From positions 78,400,502-78,464,501 of the forward strand of contig CM057832.1 of the NCBI GenBank assembly GCA_030068075.1: 64,000 nucleotides of DNA, in the 5' to 3' direction. This stretch comes from Paguma larvata. Its lineage: Eukaryota > Chordata > Mammalia > Carnivora > Viverridae. This document shows, one piece after another, positions 44,546 through 55,910 of this stretch (position 1 is the stretch's first letter; each line of letters starts with the position of its first letter). The notes below the pieces were generated by a model, which saw only the letters and a list, made by a program, of their open reading frames with translations, searched no databases and had not been told where the DNA came from. A program made the translations under genes and the position numbers.

Positions 44546-45817
44546 GTGGTAAAAAGTATCCCTGACCTTGAGTTATAAAATACAAACACTGAATATAGCA
44601 AACCAGAGTGATGCAGTCCCAGAAAGGTCATGTGACGTCCCATGGTCCCTCTTGCCCAAGTATCAATTTACCCCATAACCCAGGACAAACCTCAGCTGGG
44701 TCCTGAGTTTGACTCTGCTCCTAGATGGCACAGCAATTGGACATCCGCATTGAAAATGCTCCCTTTTGTTGGTTTATGTAAAAGTTCCCAAAGTGTTTTC
44801 GCAGACAATGCATTTGAGCTTCAGAACAACTCTGAAAGAAAAAAATCTTAGGTCCCTGCACCTTTCTGGGCTCCTTGATTTCTAAAGTTCTTTGCCATTC
44901 TGCTGCTGTAATTCTGAAGACCATACTCTTTCCTCACTTGTGAATTAGGGACAAGCATATATGTGTAATGAAATTACTTCCCAACTTTTAAGCAAAGCAA
45001 ACTCCGGTAGATGTCTTCATATCTTACTTTTCTATTTTGGTCTTAGATCATATTCCTGATGGTTTATGATAAAAGCACCCAGCACCCAGAACTGCCACAC
45101 GTGTGTGTGTGTCTGTGTGTGTGTGTGTGAAGTCTATGACTCTGTCATAATTAGATGACTCTGTAGATGCAAACATAGATATATATCTGCTGCATATGTA
45201 CCAAATACTGCATTAAGAAAACTCGTAGTTCAACAAGAAGCACATTTAAAAAAAAAAAGCTTATATTGGCATTGAAATTTGGTGGGATGGCTTTAGGCAC
45301 CTTTTCTTTCTGTCTACTGTACATTCTCTCCCCTAACTGTTCCAAACAAGATTTTCAAGTTCCTGGACACCCATGACCCAATTTGCCTTCCAGTATAGTA
45401 CAATTTCCTATATGTGGAGTAATGCCTTAAGAATATTATACCTCCTGCTATTTTCCAGTAGGAAAACAAATTGTGCTTACCTCGTCATATTTTTCAACTT
45501 CTTTAAAAATAACTGAGAGGCTTAAAATGCTTTGCATAAGACTTCTTTCATGTTCTAGGCCTTCTTTGGGAGAAAAGAGAAAGAATCTTTTGATATATAA
45601 ATCTTTTTTCATGTGATCCTTTTCTAATATTAATCTTACTCACTCTGTGTCAATCTTTAATTACCATTAGCCCTTTAATCTGACCACATGTGGGATTTGG
45701 GGAGGTGGGTGTTTGCTACCACAATAACATGACTCTAGGCACGTAAATTTCGGTTTTCCTTTTCCAAAAAGTAAGAGTACAGAGCCCTAACATTCCAAAT
45801 CTAAGAGGTGTACTTTT
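44546..45817. other. Unique DNA with a (TG)n run
   Basis: (GT)n with one C at 45100-45129, and an A11 run near 45248. A weak MIR-like patch at 45740-45790 ('ggttttccttttccaaaaagtaagag') is not called. Confidence 0.5.
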
Positions 45818-46030
45818 TTTTTTTTTAATGTTTATTTATTTTTGAGAGACATAGAGGCACAGCGTGAACAGGGGAAGGGCAGAGAGAGAGAGGGAGACAC
45901 AGAATCGGAAGCAGGCTCCAGGCTCTGAGCCGTCAGCACAGAGCCCAACGCGGGGCTCGAACTCACAGACTGCGAGATCATGACCTGAGTCGAAGTTGGC
46001 CGCCCAACCGACTGAGCCACCCAGGCGCCC
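45818..46030 (-). mobile_element. Felid tRNA-derived SINE, young
   Basis: Close to the standard sequence and bracketed by a perfect 17-bp target duplication (ctaagaggtgtactttt, 45801-45817 and 46031-46047). Body CpGs are intact ('cccaacgcggggctcgaac', 'gagccacccaggcgcccc'). Both facts indicate a late insertion. Confidence 0.98.
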
Positions 46031-46157
46031 CTAAGAGGTGTACTTTTAATCCCAAAGTTATCAAGATACAACTGAAAAATTGGTGGTCACCATGGAGCAT
46101 CTTGATTATTATGTTATTATTTGTCTTCATAGTCATATCATTATAACTTGTATTTTT

Positions 46158-46361
46158 TTAATGTTTATTTTTGAGAGAGAGAGAGAGAAAGAGCATGAGC
46201 AGGAGAGTATCAGAGAGCAACAGAGACACAGAATCTGAAGCAGGCTCTAGGCTCTGAGCTGTCAGCACAGAGCCCAACACAGGGCTCAAATTGATAGACC
46301 ACGAGATCATGACCTGAACTGAAGTCAGATGCCTAACCAATTGAGCCACCCAGGTGCCCCT
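46158..46361 (-). mobile_element. Felid tRNA-derived SINE with 18-bp target duplication
   Basis: Target duplication attataacttgtattttt at 46140-46157 and 46362-46379 without a difference. Yet the body has lost most CpGs ('cccaacacagggctcaaat'), so it derives from a different source copy or is older than its flanks suggest. Confidence 0.97.
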
Positions 46362-46384
46362 ATTATAACTTGTATTTTTATGGT

Positions 46385-46560
46385 GCTTTATCATTTGTGA
46401 AGGGCCTTGTACAATACCCATTCATATTATGTATTCATTTGAACCTTGCAAAAGCCCTATGAAGCAAACACGGCAAGCAACTTGGGCTTGGAGTATTTTA
46501 TTTATTGCCCAAGGTTCCTTGTGACAAAGCCAGCTCTGATTCCCACCCCTGTCATGGTCC
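46385..46560 (-). repeat. MIR SINE, reverse
   Basis: 'gggccttgtacaatacccattcatattatgtattcatttgaaccttgcaaaagccctatgaagc', 'attgcccaaggttccttgtgacaaagccagctctgattcccacccc', in order. Confidence 0.8.
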
Positions 46561-46789
46561 ATATGATTTCACCAAACAAATCACATGATGGTTATGCAGT
46601 CCTTCCGATCTGGAGGACTTCATTAGGAAACGTGTTATTGTTGTCCCAGATACTATCTGCGCCTAGATATTATAGTAGCGGTCCAGTGCGGGAGACTGCC
46701 ATTTGGAGAAATACATCATCAATGTTGCCTCTTTTTCAAAGTAGTTTGTATATAGACGGTGCTTTGTGCTTGTTTAAAATGCCGTCTCA
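46561..46789. other. Unique DNA
   Basis: The 132-codon plus frame 46446-46844 crosses MIR, this stretch and the next SINE, so it is not a gene. Confidence 0.55.
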
Positions 46790-47002
46790 GGGGCCCCATG
46801 GGTGGCTCAGTAGGTTGAGTATCCAACCTCTGCTCAGGTCATGATCTCATGGTTTGTGAGTTCAAGCCCCACATTGGGCTTTGTGCTAATAGCACAGAGC
46901 CTGCTTCAAGTTCTCTGTCTCCCTCTCTCTCTGTCCCTCCCCCTACTAGTGCTCACTTGCTCACTCTCTCTCTCTCTCTCAATCTCTCAAAAATAAACAT
47001 TG
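46790..47002 (+). mobile_element. Felid tRNA-derived SINE, forward
   Basis: Head 'ggggccccatgggtggctcagtagg', middle 'caggtcatgatctcatggtttgtgagttcaagcccc', CT-rich part with (TC)n, then 'caaaaataaacattga'. Target duplication not clear. Confidence 0.95.
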
Positions 47003-47833
47003 AGACATTTCTATTGCCACCTCATGCTGCAGTGTGTTTCCAGCCTCTTAAGTAGTTACAGCAGATGGTATATTTTTATAATTTCATTTATAGGCGTATT
47101 TGGTCATGTAATCAAGTTATGTTCCTAGACATATGAAGGTGAGTAACAAAGAGAACGAGGACCCTATAGTATTTTTTTAATTGTTCAAGTTATTTCCTTT
47201 TCCACCTGTGGCATATGTATGATTGAAATAATAATTACCAGTATTAACCACTTACATGCTCATATTGATTAAGAATTAGAATAACCTCTTTAACTGAAAG
47301 TGTTTAAACTGCATGCAAACATAGATTCCTTTAGAACTGCTTTTAATCATCCTTGAACATGAGAGTTTTTCATAAATACTTGCAGATTTGATGCCCATTT
47401 TATTTTTCTTGAGGACAAGCATGAAGGTATAAAGCTTAACTCTAAAGTAGAAAGAACAATGTCTTAGAGATTTTTTTTAATTTCAAAAGCTTAAAAAAAA
47501 TGGAAGTAACCAAAAGTGAGTCAAACCACAGTACTTCTTTCAAGATAAGTATTTAAAAAATAAACAGTGGCATAACCTCCATAAATCAGCTAAAACTATT
47601 CCCCAGAAAATAATCAAATTTTAGAAACTGGCTTTAATTTTAATCTCAAAACTCAAGGTGTAATCCCATTAATGTAAAGGAAGAAAGTATTGATCTAGGG
47701 GAATTATTCTATTTCTAGACATTCCTAACAATTTATAGATGCCTACTTTAATGTAACTATAATAGGGGCTTCTTTGAAAGACATTGCACTTTTGGTAATG
47801 TATACTACCCTGTTGACTAAAAAAGTCAATCCT
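47003..47833. other. Unique AT-rich DNA, nothing recognised
   Basis: No gene or repeat seen. The last 13 bases (47821-47833) form the left target copy of the next SINE. Confidence 0.5.
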
Positions 47834-48018
47834 TAGAGTGCCTGGGTGGCTCAGTCTGTTCAGCCCCCAGCTCTTGATTTTAGTTCAGGTCACGATTTCA
47901 TGGTTTGTGGGGTCAAGCCCTGCATTAGACTCTGTGCTGATAGCACAGATTCTTTCTCCCTCTCTTTTTGCTTCTCCCTTGCTCCTGTGCTCTCAAAATA
48001 AATAAATAAACTTTTTTA
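47834..48018 (+). mobile_element. Felid tRNA-derived SINE, forward, shortened
   Basis: 'gtgcctgggtggctcagtctgttcagc', 'gttcaggtcacgatttcatggtttgtggggtcaagccc', tail 'ctcaaaataaataaataaac'. Target duplication aaaagtcaatcct (47821-47833) and aaaagtaaatcct (48019-48031). Confidence 0.95.
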
Positions 48019-48031
48019 AAAAGTAAATCCT

Positions 48032-49045
48032 CTACCCCATGAAAAATTAATTTCTAAATATAGTTTTTCAAAACTTTTTTTAGTGATATCTGTCTTTCGT
48101 CTTAGAGGCTTTCCTCAAGTCTTGGAAACATTTGGCTATTATTATATCTTAAAATGAGGCACTAAAATGCAAACTGGGAATTCTTTGTATTCTTTGTGCT
48201 GGGATGGAACTATTGCCTGGTGACTTGTTCAGTGGGTACCCAGTATTTTGTTGGGAGAGCCCCCAAAGCCAAGACCATGAAGTCCCCGTTTGGTGCTCTT
48301 CAGTATTTCCAAAGAAGAGGCCTCCAATTTTGAACCTAAAGATGTGCGCAGAGTGGGGTAGGAGGGGGCAGGGGTTGTGGGGAAGATATTCAGCCACATT
48401 GCTCATGTTCTAGCTGCTGAGAGAGGTAAGGAACCTGGGGACTCTCACCGATACTTTTCTAGACTTTCATTTGATCTTTTTGTTTCCAGTCTGGTGCCTT
48501 GTGCCTTCTGTCAGCCGTGCCTTAGGACCCAACACACTGAGAGTCAACTTTTCAAAAGAATAAACCTCTACTTTTCTGCCTGGGTGGAAGAGGGTCATTT
48601 TCTTGGCTATGTGGAGTCCAGGGGGAAATTTGGCTACTTGTCTTGAAGACTTTAAATCAATTGTTTCATATGGGTTTGACTCTACCACCCAACCGAGCGT
48701 CAGTCTCCAAAAATACCTGCTGTCTCTATTCCTAAGCCTGCCTGAGATTCCGCTGAGTGAAATAACATGATTTTCATTGGCTTAGGCTCTGCTTTCCAGT
48801 CAGTTATCTGGGAACAGTCCCTAGTCAACTCTTCCAGTTAGCACTTGTCCACTTAAAGCTTTCAAAATGTTGTTGGCATCCATCATGAATTGCCACCTCC
48901 TTTTCCCTGCTCTTGTCCTGGTGGGATATGCCTTCGTTTTGTTTTTATTGTTCCTTTACTGTCATTTTAGGAGAGTATTTGAGAGGAACTAGGAAAAATG
49001 CATGTATTCAATCTTCCATGTTTGATAAGAAGTGCTCTGAATGAG
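48032..49045. other. Unique DNA, nothing recognised
   Basis: 48180-48700 is GC-richer, with overlapping frames of 69-89 codons on both strands, none with a recognised motif. Confidence 0.5.
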
Positions 49046-49123
49046 CACTCTAAATTGTACATTACCACCTTATTCCAATTGGACATCATCACCTTCTATT
49101 CCAAATCGTACATCATCGCCTCT
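49046..49123 (+). repeat. Three-copy 26-bp minisatellite
   Basis: Units end in 'gtacattaccacctt', 'ggacatcatcacctt' and 'gtacatcatcgcct'. The last two units start 'attccaa' at 49072 and 49098, a spacing of 26 bp. Confidence 0.85.
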
Positions 49124-49542
49124 TAGACAAAGGTCCACCTGAAGGGAACCATGTCTCGTCCCTATTCTCTATGCCCAAGAGTCAAATCAGTGTCTCTGTT
49201 GAGCCCAAGTAGCTGAATGGAAGTGGTTAGTGAATTATCACTGGCCCAGGAGGAGGATATTGTATAGCCATCCCTCCCAATTATCACAGAAACTTTTTAA
49301 ATGGCATGGATTATACATTAACAATGGAGAAAAGACAACAGACAAAATTGAAAGCAAAATATATATCGATCAATGGCAAAATAAATTCAAAAAGAAAATC
49401 ACCTAACAGATAAAAGATAAACTTTTGAGAAAAGTCTTGGAGTATATATACTATTGGATCATTTCCAATTTTATAATTAAAATAAAATTCTGGATAATTA
49501 AAATCTAGAAAATTTTACATCCAAGATTGGACAAGCTACCTG

Positions 49543-49544
<2 letters not shown>
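49124..49544. other. Unique AT-rich DNA
   Basis: 49300-49450 is A-rich on this strand ('aagacaacagacaaaattgaaagc') and could be very old L1, too weak to call. Confidence 0.45.

Positions 49545-49580
<36 letters not shown>
49545..49580 (+). repeat. (CA)18 microsatellite
   Basis: Thirty-six uninterrupted AC bases, long enough to be a length marker. Confidence 0.97.
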
Positions 49581-49582
<2 letters not shown>

Positions 49583-50612
49583 CAAAAACAAAACCAAAAG
49601 CAAAAAATACTCTTAATTCCCTTTAACTCAATAAACCTTTAAAAATGAATATGTTGTCATAAAAATTCAAATTTTCAGGCAACAAGTGTATGTTAGGTGG
49701 TTACAACAGTTGAGAGGAAAGACTGAAGTTAAATTCCCTTTAGTCATATAAAGCCTCATCATTATAGTGACTTAGGGATAGCCAAATCTAGTTAACACGC
49801 CTTCTTGGTTCTATGGAGCATACTACAATCTGTGCCAAATGCAATTAAAGAATGGTTCAAATGGCAATCTGTAGAGCTTTGAAGATATCCGTGGGAAATA
49901 GGCTGCCTGGCTGTTCATTACTGTTGTAATAGATTAGAAGTGACATTGGTTTAAAAAAAAAAAAGCAACTCATCATTCTGGTCCAGTTGACCAGTTAGGG
50001 CTTTCACACTTGTCATACTGCACTTGCACAATTGTTGACGTTATTTTTCATCGTATGATGGTTACGGGAAAGTTTCATGGTGCTTGATAGACTCTTGTAA
50101 TATCTCTGCCTCCAACCAAGTTTAAGTCTTCATGTGTATTTAGATACATAGGTAAAATGGAACAAACCCAGTGTATGGTGATAAGAAATAAATGAGTTGA
50201 TATTTAACAAGCAGATGTCAAAACACAGATAACCAGATAGCAAGAAAATACGAGATTTGTATGAGCTGCCTCACTTCTCTGTGACATAAATCATATGAGA
50301 ATTATAACTGCTGGAAGAAGAAACTTACAGTTTGCTAGCAGAAGCTTTTCTTGTCATTTCAGATTTCCATGGAAAATCTCTTCTGTAATAAATCATAAAA
50401 AGAAGGCATTAATATTGACATAAATATTATAGCATCAAATTATACCAATCAGGTTTGCATCAAATGTCCATTGCAAAATGCTCTTTAAAAAATGGAACAG
50501 GAAGCATTTTTTTATACTTCTTTTCCTTGTATTGTTTCCCACTATTTTATTTGCATGTTAGATAAGGAACAATCATAATCAGGAATCATTTCATCATTAA
50601 AAATTAACTCTT
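49581..50612. other. Unique DNA, nothing recognised
   Basis: AT-rich with an A12 run near 49952. No repeat body or exon. Confidence 0.5.
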
Positions 50613-50693
50613 CAAAGATCTTTCCGTATTTTAGTGTGTGTTGGTGGTATAGTGGTAACCATAGCTGCCATCCAAAGATCTTTCCAGATTTTA
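50613..50693 (+). repeat. 21-bp direct repeats flanking the tRNA half
   Basis: Left copy 50613-50633 and right copy 50673-50693 both start 'caaagatctttcc' and end 'atttta', differing at two adjacent bases. The length and A/T-rich character fit target duplication by L1 machinery. Confidence 0.88.
50634..50672 (+). pseudogene. Retro-inserted 5' half of tRNA-Gly(UCC)
   Basis: After four extra bases (gtgt), positions 50638-50672 follow tRNA-Gly(UCC) from base 1. The core 'ttggtggtatagtggt' (50641-50656) covers the D-arm and the A box of the pol III promoter, and 'catagctgcc' (50660-50669) the anticodon stem. The match ends in the anticodon, with further agreement only where it overlaps the right-hand duplication. 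Differences are few: a C-to-T in base 2, and changes at bases 20, 22 and 33. The 3' half, variable loop and T-arm are absent and there is no A tail. The insert is flanked by 21-bp direct repeats (50613-50633, 50673-50693). It cannot make a tRNA. I recall a described class of 'tailless' retropseudogenes with this structure. Confidence 0.8.
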
Positions 50694-51719
50694 AATTATC
50701 TTCCCCTTTCCTTTTGTAACTTCAACACTGAAGTTAGGCAGAAAACTATACATGTGACACAGTTCGTACTTAATAAGACCTGGACCAACCTAAACTAAGT
50801 CACCTGAATTCATGTTCTCAGCCCTCTCTCTCAGCAGGAGCCTAACCACTTAGATGGAGGTGATGTGTTTAAAGAAATCCAAATGACAGAAGTTAGGCAG
50901 TCTATATCGGTAAATTCTAGCAGAATTACAGATTTTCATGAATTACATTAATTTTCAAATTACTTCCTTTCATGAAGGAAGGTCCTCTTTGTTTTGGTTT
51001 TATTTCCTTCAGATTATCAGTTAAAATGTTGACACCTTATGAATGAAAACAAGAGTTCTCAAAGGGCCCCTACCACCACAACTATTGCTTCCTCGGTGGT
51101 CCCCACTTCCCCCTTAAACCCTTGTCTCCATCTGCCTCTGAATTCCAGGTAGTTAAGGTGGTAGAAATAAGCCCTTGAGACCTGAGGCTGAGATTAGATG
51201 GTTAGGGTCAACAGGATGTATTTGGTATGCAACATCAAGTAAGGGCAATAGACAATGGGAGGGAAATGTAGACAAGTTAATTGCTGTGAATTACTGTAAT
51301 TGTTAAGCCAATAATAGAGGAATTCTTAAAACGTAGAACTTCTTGGGAGTTCTCTTTGTAACAATTCTACCAAATGTGCTAACGCAGCTCCTACCTGAAT
51401 CAGTGCTTTTCAAAGATGACTTGAGGTATAATTTATATCTATTAAAGGAAAGGAGAAACACTAAAGTGAAAATAGCTCATGGACTGCTTTAGGTGTGGGG
51501 TGGTTTTACTTAGTATAGTCTACTTATGAGTAGTTTGGTCACTTGTTCTTACTGGTGTTAACTCTAGTTAAGGACTTAATGCAAGTTAAATGTTCTGAAA
51601 TGTTGATGGCTCTAAGTATAACTCTATAGGTCTATAGCACACACATTTAATTTTATTTCCAGTTACAATATATGGATTCGAAAATATGTTTATTCTCTGG
51701 TGACCTTCAAATGTCAAAT
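50694..51719. other. Unique DNA, nothing recognised
   Basis: No repeat or exon recognised. Confidence 0.5.
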
Positions 51720-52150
51720 TTTTATTTATTTGCACAGATGTTATGAAGGGCCAACTTGTGCTTTCCCTATGCTATGTGTTAGTGACTAGGGCAGAAATAA
51801 GACTTGGTTTTTGCAATCTAAGGGAAAGAGATGGGCAAAACTTGGATTGCACGACAAGTTTGAAGAAGTTCTAGGTAGAGGCAAAAGTAAACATGTGGTA
51901 CATAAGGAAGGAGTTGAGATAATTAGGAATATCCAGAAAAACTTTGGAGAAGATGAATTCTGAGCTAAGCTCTGAAGGAACTGAGAAGGCCTGAGAAAAA
52001 GGAAAAGCAAATATACAGAGGTGTGAATGGGCTAATTTGGTGAAGAGTGAGGGTCATCGAGGAGTTTAACAGTGGATAAGGCTGGACACGTCGTTTGGAG
52101 ATAAACCATGTAGGTACTTGAACGCCATGATAAACATTTGTATAACAGAA
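51720..52150 (-). repeat. L2 LINE, reverse
   Basis: 'gaagggccaacttgtgctttccctatgctatgtgttag' starts it. Then 'gaattctgagctaagctctgaaggaactgag', 'ggaaaagcaaatatacagagg' and 'gataaaccatgtaggtacttgaacgccatg' keep the order of the reverse L2 3' region. Confidence 0.7.
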
Positions 52151-52183
52151 GAGAATAACCCATTCTTCCCTAATGTTTAAGGA

Positions 52184-52399
52184 CTGTGGTTTGCAAGCAA
52201 GGTCAACTTTACCCCAAAAGGACATTTTGCAATGACTGGAGACAATTGTGGTTGTTATAATTGGAGCTGAGGATGCTACTGGTTTCTGGTGGGTAGAGGC
52301 TATGAATGTTGCTAAACTCCCAACAAGGACAGGACGGCTACCCACAACAAAGAATTATTCAGCCCCAAAAGCCAATAGTCCTGGGGTTGAGAAATTCTG
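52184..52399 (+). mobile_element. MER20 DNA transposon, forward
   Basis: 'ggacattttgcaatgactggagacaattgtggttg', 'gctactggtttctggtgggtagaggc', 'cacaacaaagaattattcagccccaaaagccaatagtcc', ending 'ggttgagaaattctgg'. Full-length order, in opposite orientation to the copy at 31440. Diverged; both terminal repeats are worn. Confidence 0.92.
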
Positions 52400-53869
52400 G
52401 TTAAGGAAGATATTTCTATGGCACTGGTTGGGGAGTAGAAGAGGGAGAGGGGGCTGAGGGCAGAGAGGTGTTGAGAAAATTACAGTCACAGGGTGAGATG
52501 ACAAGACTGAACTAAAGCAACAGCCATGTGTTTGGCACATTGCAAATAATCATAAGCAGCCAACTTTGAGAAACTTCAATCCCAACCAGTAACCAAGAGG
52601 AAACATCAGAAATTGTCTCAGAGAGTAGTTGACAGAATTGTCTGTGGTTTAAAATTTGAGATGCTAGACACCCAACAGAGGCAGATCAACGACAGATGGA
52701 GAACCTGTGAGTGAGGGACCATCACGCACATTTTCCACCACCCCTGGGATAATCCTCAGTTCCACTTCAAATCTGTGATTCCTAAACTTGTTTTCTAATA
52801 TGTCAGAATGCTTATAATGATCTCCAGGATTGTCCTGATTTTTTTTAATCACTTAAGTTAGAAGAATATTTGGCCCCCAGCTCTGTGAAGTATGGACATA
52901 AACACACTTAAGATGTTTGGAACAACAAGGGCGTAGCCATGTCTTTTGTATAAAGCAACTCTTTGGGGCGTTCATATAAAATGGCACGTCTCTCTAGAAG
53001 TAAGGCACACCTTTGCCTCATTTCACATGCACACTTTGTCCGGTGCTGGGGCCGTCACTAGTCCTGCCTCTCACATGCCTGGTCAGCACATTCTCAGATG
53101 AATGGTTAATTCAGTTATGCATGCTTTCACCAGGTCACTGCGTCCTAGGAAGAAATCAGAAATTCATCTCGTTGGCTTCTGGGGTATCCTATACTTTTCT
53201 ACCAAGAACATACACCAACATGTCATCAGAGTTCTCTCTGGGTGGAAGTCAGGGCTAGAAATAATGTGTATTTTCTTTTTCTTGTATAATTATTTCCCAA
53301 AAGGGAACTTTTCGGCACTGATTCGGCACAACTTTTGTACTATGGAAAGAATATACAAAATGGGTTGTCAAAAAGCAATTTGATGAGTTTGCATTTGGGC
53401 GCTGTCCCTACAAGAGATCACTATAAACCACACCTTAATACAGAATGACACCCTAGAAAGCCCTTCATTATCAACAATGGCAAAAGATGGAGACCAGAAG
53501 GGGATGAATTTCATTATAAAGATGTGTCCCTAAAATATGTTTTTCAATACAGCCCGGGAAACAACTTGCCTAACTGTTGAAAGTCAAGTTCGTTTAGATG
53601 AGTCCCATTAAGTGAAACTTTGGGATAGCCAAGACCCATGGATGTCAGAGCTAACACTGTGAGTAATTCCAAATTCAGAAATAACAACTAGGATTCCACC
53701 CCTGGTATAAACAGAATGTATTAGCCTCTCTGTACTTATCCTACAAATTAGCCCCTTTCCAGAGATGAAAATAATCTTAGAAGCTAGCCAACTCTGCCTT
53801 CTACATGGAGGGGCGAGTGTGATCTGATTGGAGTGCACTTAGTGTGATTGGTATCTAGGTCAGAATTGT
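52400..53869. other. Unique DNA, nothing recognised
   Basis: No family recognised. Frames of 60-93 codons (53013-53383, 53838-53608) lack motifs. Confidence 0.5.
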
Positions 53870-53990
53870 TGGCTACAATCTTTGGCTTTTCTAGTTGCTA
53901 GTGGTGTGACCTTGAGTCATAGCCCCTCTCCCAATGTCAGTGTCTTCCACCATGGGGCTCACATAGATCAAAGAGATGCTGCACTTGAGA
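53870..53990 (+). repeat. MIR SINE fragment, forward
   Basis: 'ctagttgctagtggtgtgaccttgagtcatagcccc' matches the MIR 'cttactagctgtgtgaccttgggcaagt' core. The rest is weak. Confidence 0.65.
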
Positions 53991-54185
53991 GCTGGATCTG
54001 GGACCTATGAATAAATAAGATTTTTGGTGTCTTTTGGCTCATATGATTTTACTATTGTCTTTCCTAGCTGTACTAATAAGAATCACTCAAGTCACTTCTG
54101 GAGAGAGGAAATTACTGTGTGAGGCTAGAAATTGAATGGAATTAGAATGGAAAAAAAATCAGGTCTATTCTTGCCATTTCTGTGG
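53991..54185. other. Unique DNA
   Basis: Nothing recognised. Confidence 0.5.
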
Positions 54186-54414
54186 GTTTTTTTTTCTTTA
54201 GGTTTTTACATTTATTTTTGAGAAAGAACTTACATGGAAGAGGCAGAGAGTGAGAGAGACAGAGAGAGAGACACACACACACACACACACCCAAGTAGGC
54301 TAAACACTATCAGTGCAGAGCCCAATGCATGGCTCAAATTCACAAACCTTGAGATCATGACCTGAGTCAAAATCAAAGGTCAGATGCTTAACTAGCTGAG
54401 CCACCAAGGTTCCT
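54186..54414 (-). mobile_element. Felid tRNA-derived SINE with internal (AC)n, diverged
   Basis: 'tacatttatttttgagaaagaac' tail, GA-rich part extended by (AC)n at 54271-54291, body 'cactatcagtgcagagcccaatgc', head 'gagccaccaaggttcct'. Heavily worn, so an older member. Confidence 0.92.
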
Positions 54415-55744
54415 GGCTCATTTTTTCTAAGTTCAAATTTCCAAGAAAAGGAATACAATTGATCAGTTTCTCTTTAGGGGCTAATTCATAAGTCAATGGT
54501 AGTGGCCCACCTATCAATTTTTTGCTGTGGAGTCAGGTGCCACCCCTGGTCAACTGGTCTGTTTTAGCTGTGACCAGGGGGGCTGAGTGAGGAGGTGGTA
54601 TTGTAATAAAAACAGCCACAGATGGACAGAAAGGCATTGACTGAGAGCTCTAAGAAGTACCTGGTTTGAGTACTTGACTAGAACTCCTGGTTTTAGCACT
54701 CCTACGTATGTATCCTTTTGAAGTTTGTCACTATTCTATTCTGTGGTATAGGAAACATACATGTCTGGGGATGTCGTCTTGGGAAACGGGTCCATGGTTT
54801 AAAAGGTACCCAATCTAGGAAAAAGTCACTACTCACTCACATGGAGGAGCAAAATCGGGTTTCATTCTCTTTTGCTCTTTATACTGTTATAAAGTCACTG
54901 AGAACAGTTTCCACGACCTGCAGCCAAGCATCCTTGCTAAGTCACATGGTACAATCTTTAAGGGAGAACTTTGTAATAATTCAATATAGACCTCATATGG
55001 TCAACAGTATCAAGTGGGAGACAGAGAAGTGGGATTGAGTTTGAAATTAATTTTAAGGAAAGTGCTATCTCCCAGAATACTCGAAAGTGCTTGCGAAGTT
55101 TGACATTTGGGATGTCATTCTGAAAAAAATAAACTACCTGAAAAGGCAGGGGAGAATAAACCAGCATCAATTCCTGAAAACTCAGTCTCCACACCTGCAG
55201 TCTTGCTGTTGTTCTAATATCCAGGGATAGAAGAATGAAAGAAAGAGAGAAAGAGAGAAAGAGAAGAAAAAGAAAAAGAAAAAGAAACAAGATTGACTTT
55301 AGAAACTCATTTCCAGCCATTTCAAACAGCTTTGGCATTTCCTGTTAAGAAGCGTTATTTATGTCCACTCCCCTAGCATAGCATTTTTCACTGCCTGGTT
55401 TGTGACCCTGTTAGAAATATGGTAGACCTAGCAATCCAGGGGAATGAGGACTCTCTCTCTCTCTTCATGCATGCCACCAAATCAACTAAAGTCAGGACTA
55501 GGTCATGTTAAGACACCAAGTTAATTTATCTAGCCTGACTCGAGCTAAATGCTCCGAGTGGCCAAGAATCTATCAGATAGTAAATCATTTCCCTCATTGA
55601 TACAATCTCTTGCCTCTGTTGATTCAGTCTTTTGGCTAGAACAGCAGCTTTAAATTCCCACTATGTGGGAACTTCCCAGAATGTGGAAATTTGGTGATAA
55701 CATCATTCACAAGCATGCTTCATGATTATTTAAGATAGTTCATT
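54415..55744. other. Mostly unique DNA with a GA-rich run
   Basis: A purine run of GAAA/GAGA units lies at 55236-55288. Frames of 106 codons (54718-55038, plus) and 126 codons (55338-54958, minus) overlap, and the minus one is made of the purine run. No repeat family otherwise. Confidence 0.5.
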
Positions 55745-55910
55745 AATTTGGCTGAGTGCCTCAAGAGTTCAAATGCTGTACTAGTTGCTGAGGAATCACT
55801 TAGGAGACCTGACCTCTGCCCACCAGGTACTTACAGTCGGGACAAGGGGATGGACGAAAATTTAGGGAACAGAGAAGTTGTGACTAAGGCAGAAGGCAGC
55901 CTGCTCTGAA
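55745..55910 (-). repeat. L2 LINE fragment, reverse
   Basis: 'gagtgcctcaagagttcaaatgctgtactagttgctgaggaatc', then 'cacttacagtcgggac'-type text, resembles the start of a reverse L2. Worn. Confidence 0.5.

Noticed and set aside
45818..46030. tRNA gene in the SINE head
   Set aside because: The head derives from a tRNA, but the body, CT-rich part and A tail show a SINE. The same applies to all nineteen copies.
46446..46844. 132-codon plus frame
   Set aside because: Runs across a MIR, unique DNA and a felid SINE.
49046..49123. CRISPR-like repeat array
   Set aside because: Three tandem units without spacers in a mammalian genome; a minisatellite.
54958..55338. 126-codon minus frame rich in Phe, Leu and Ser
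   Set aside because: The apparent hydrophobic stretch comes from the purine-rich simple run at 55236-55288 read in antisense.
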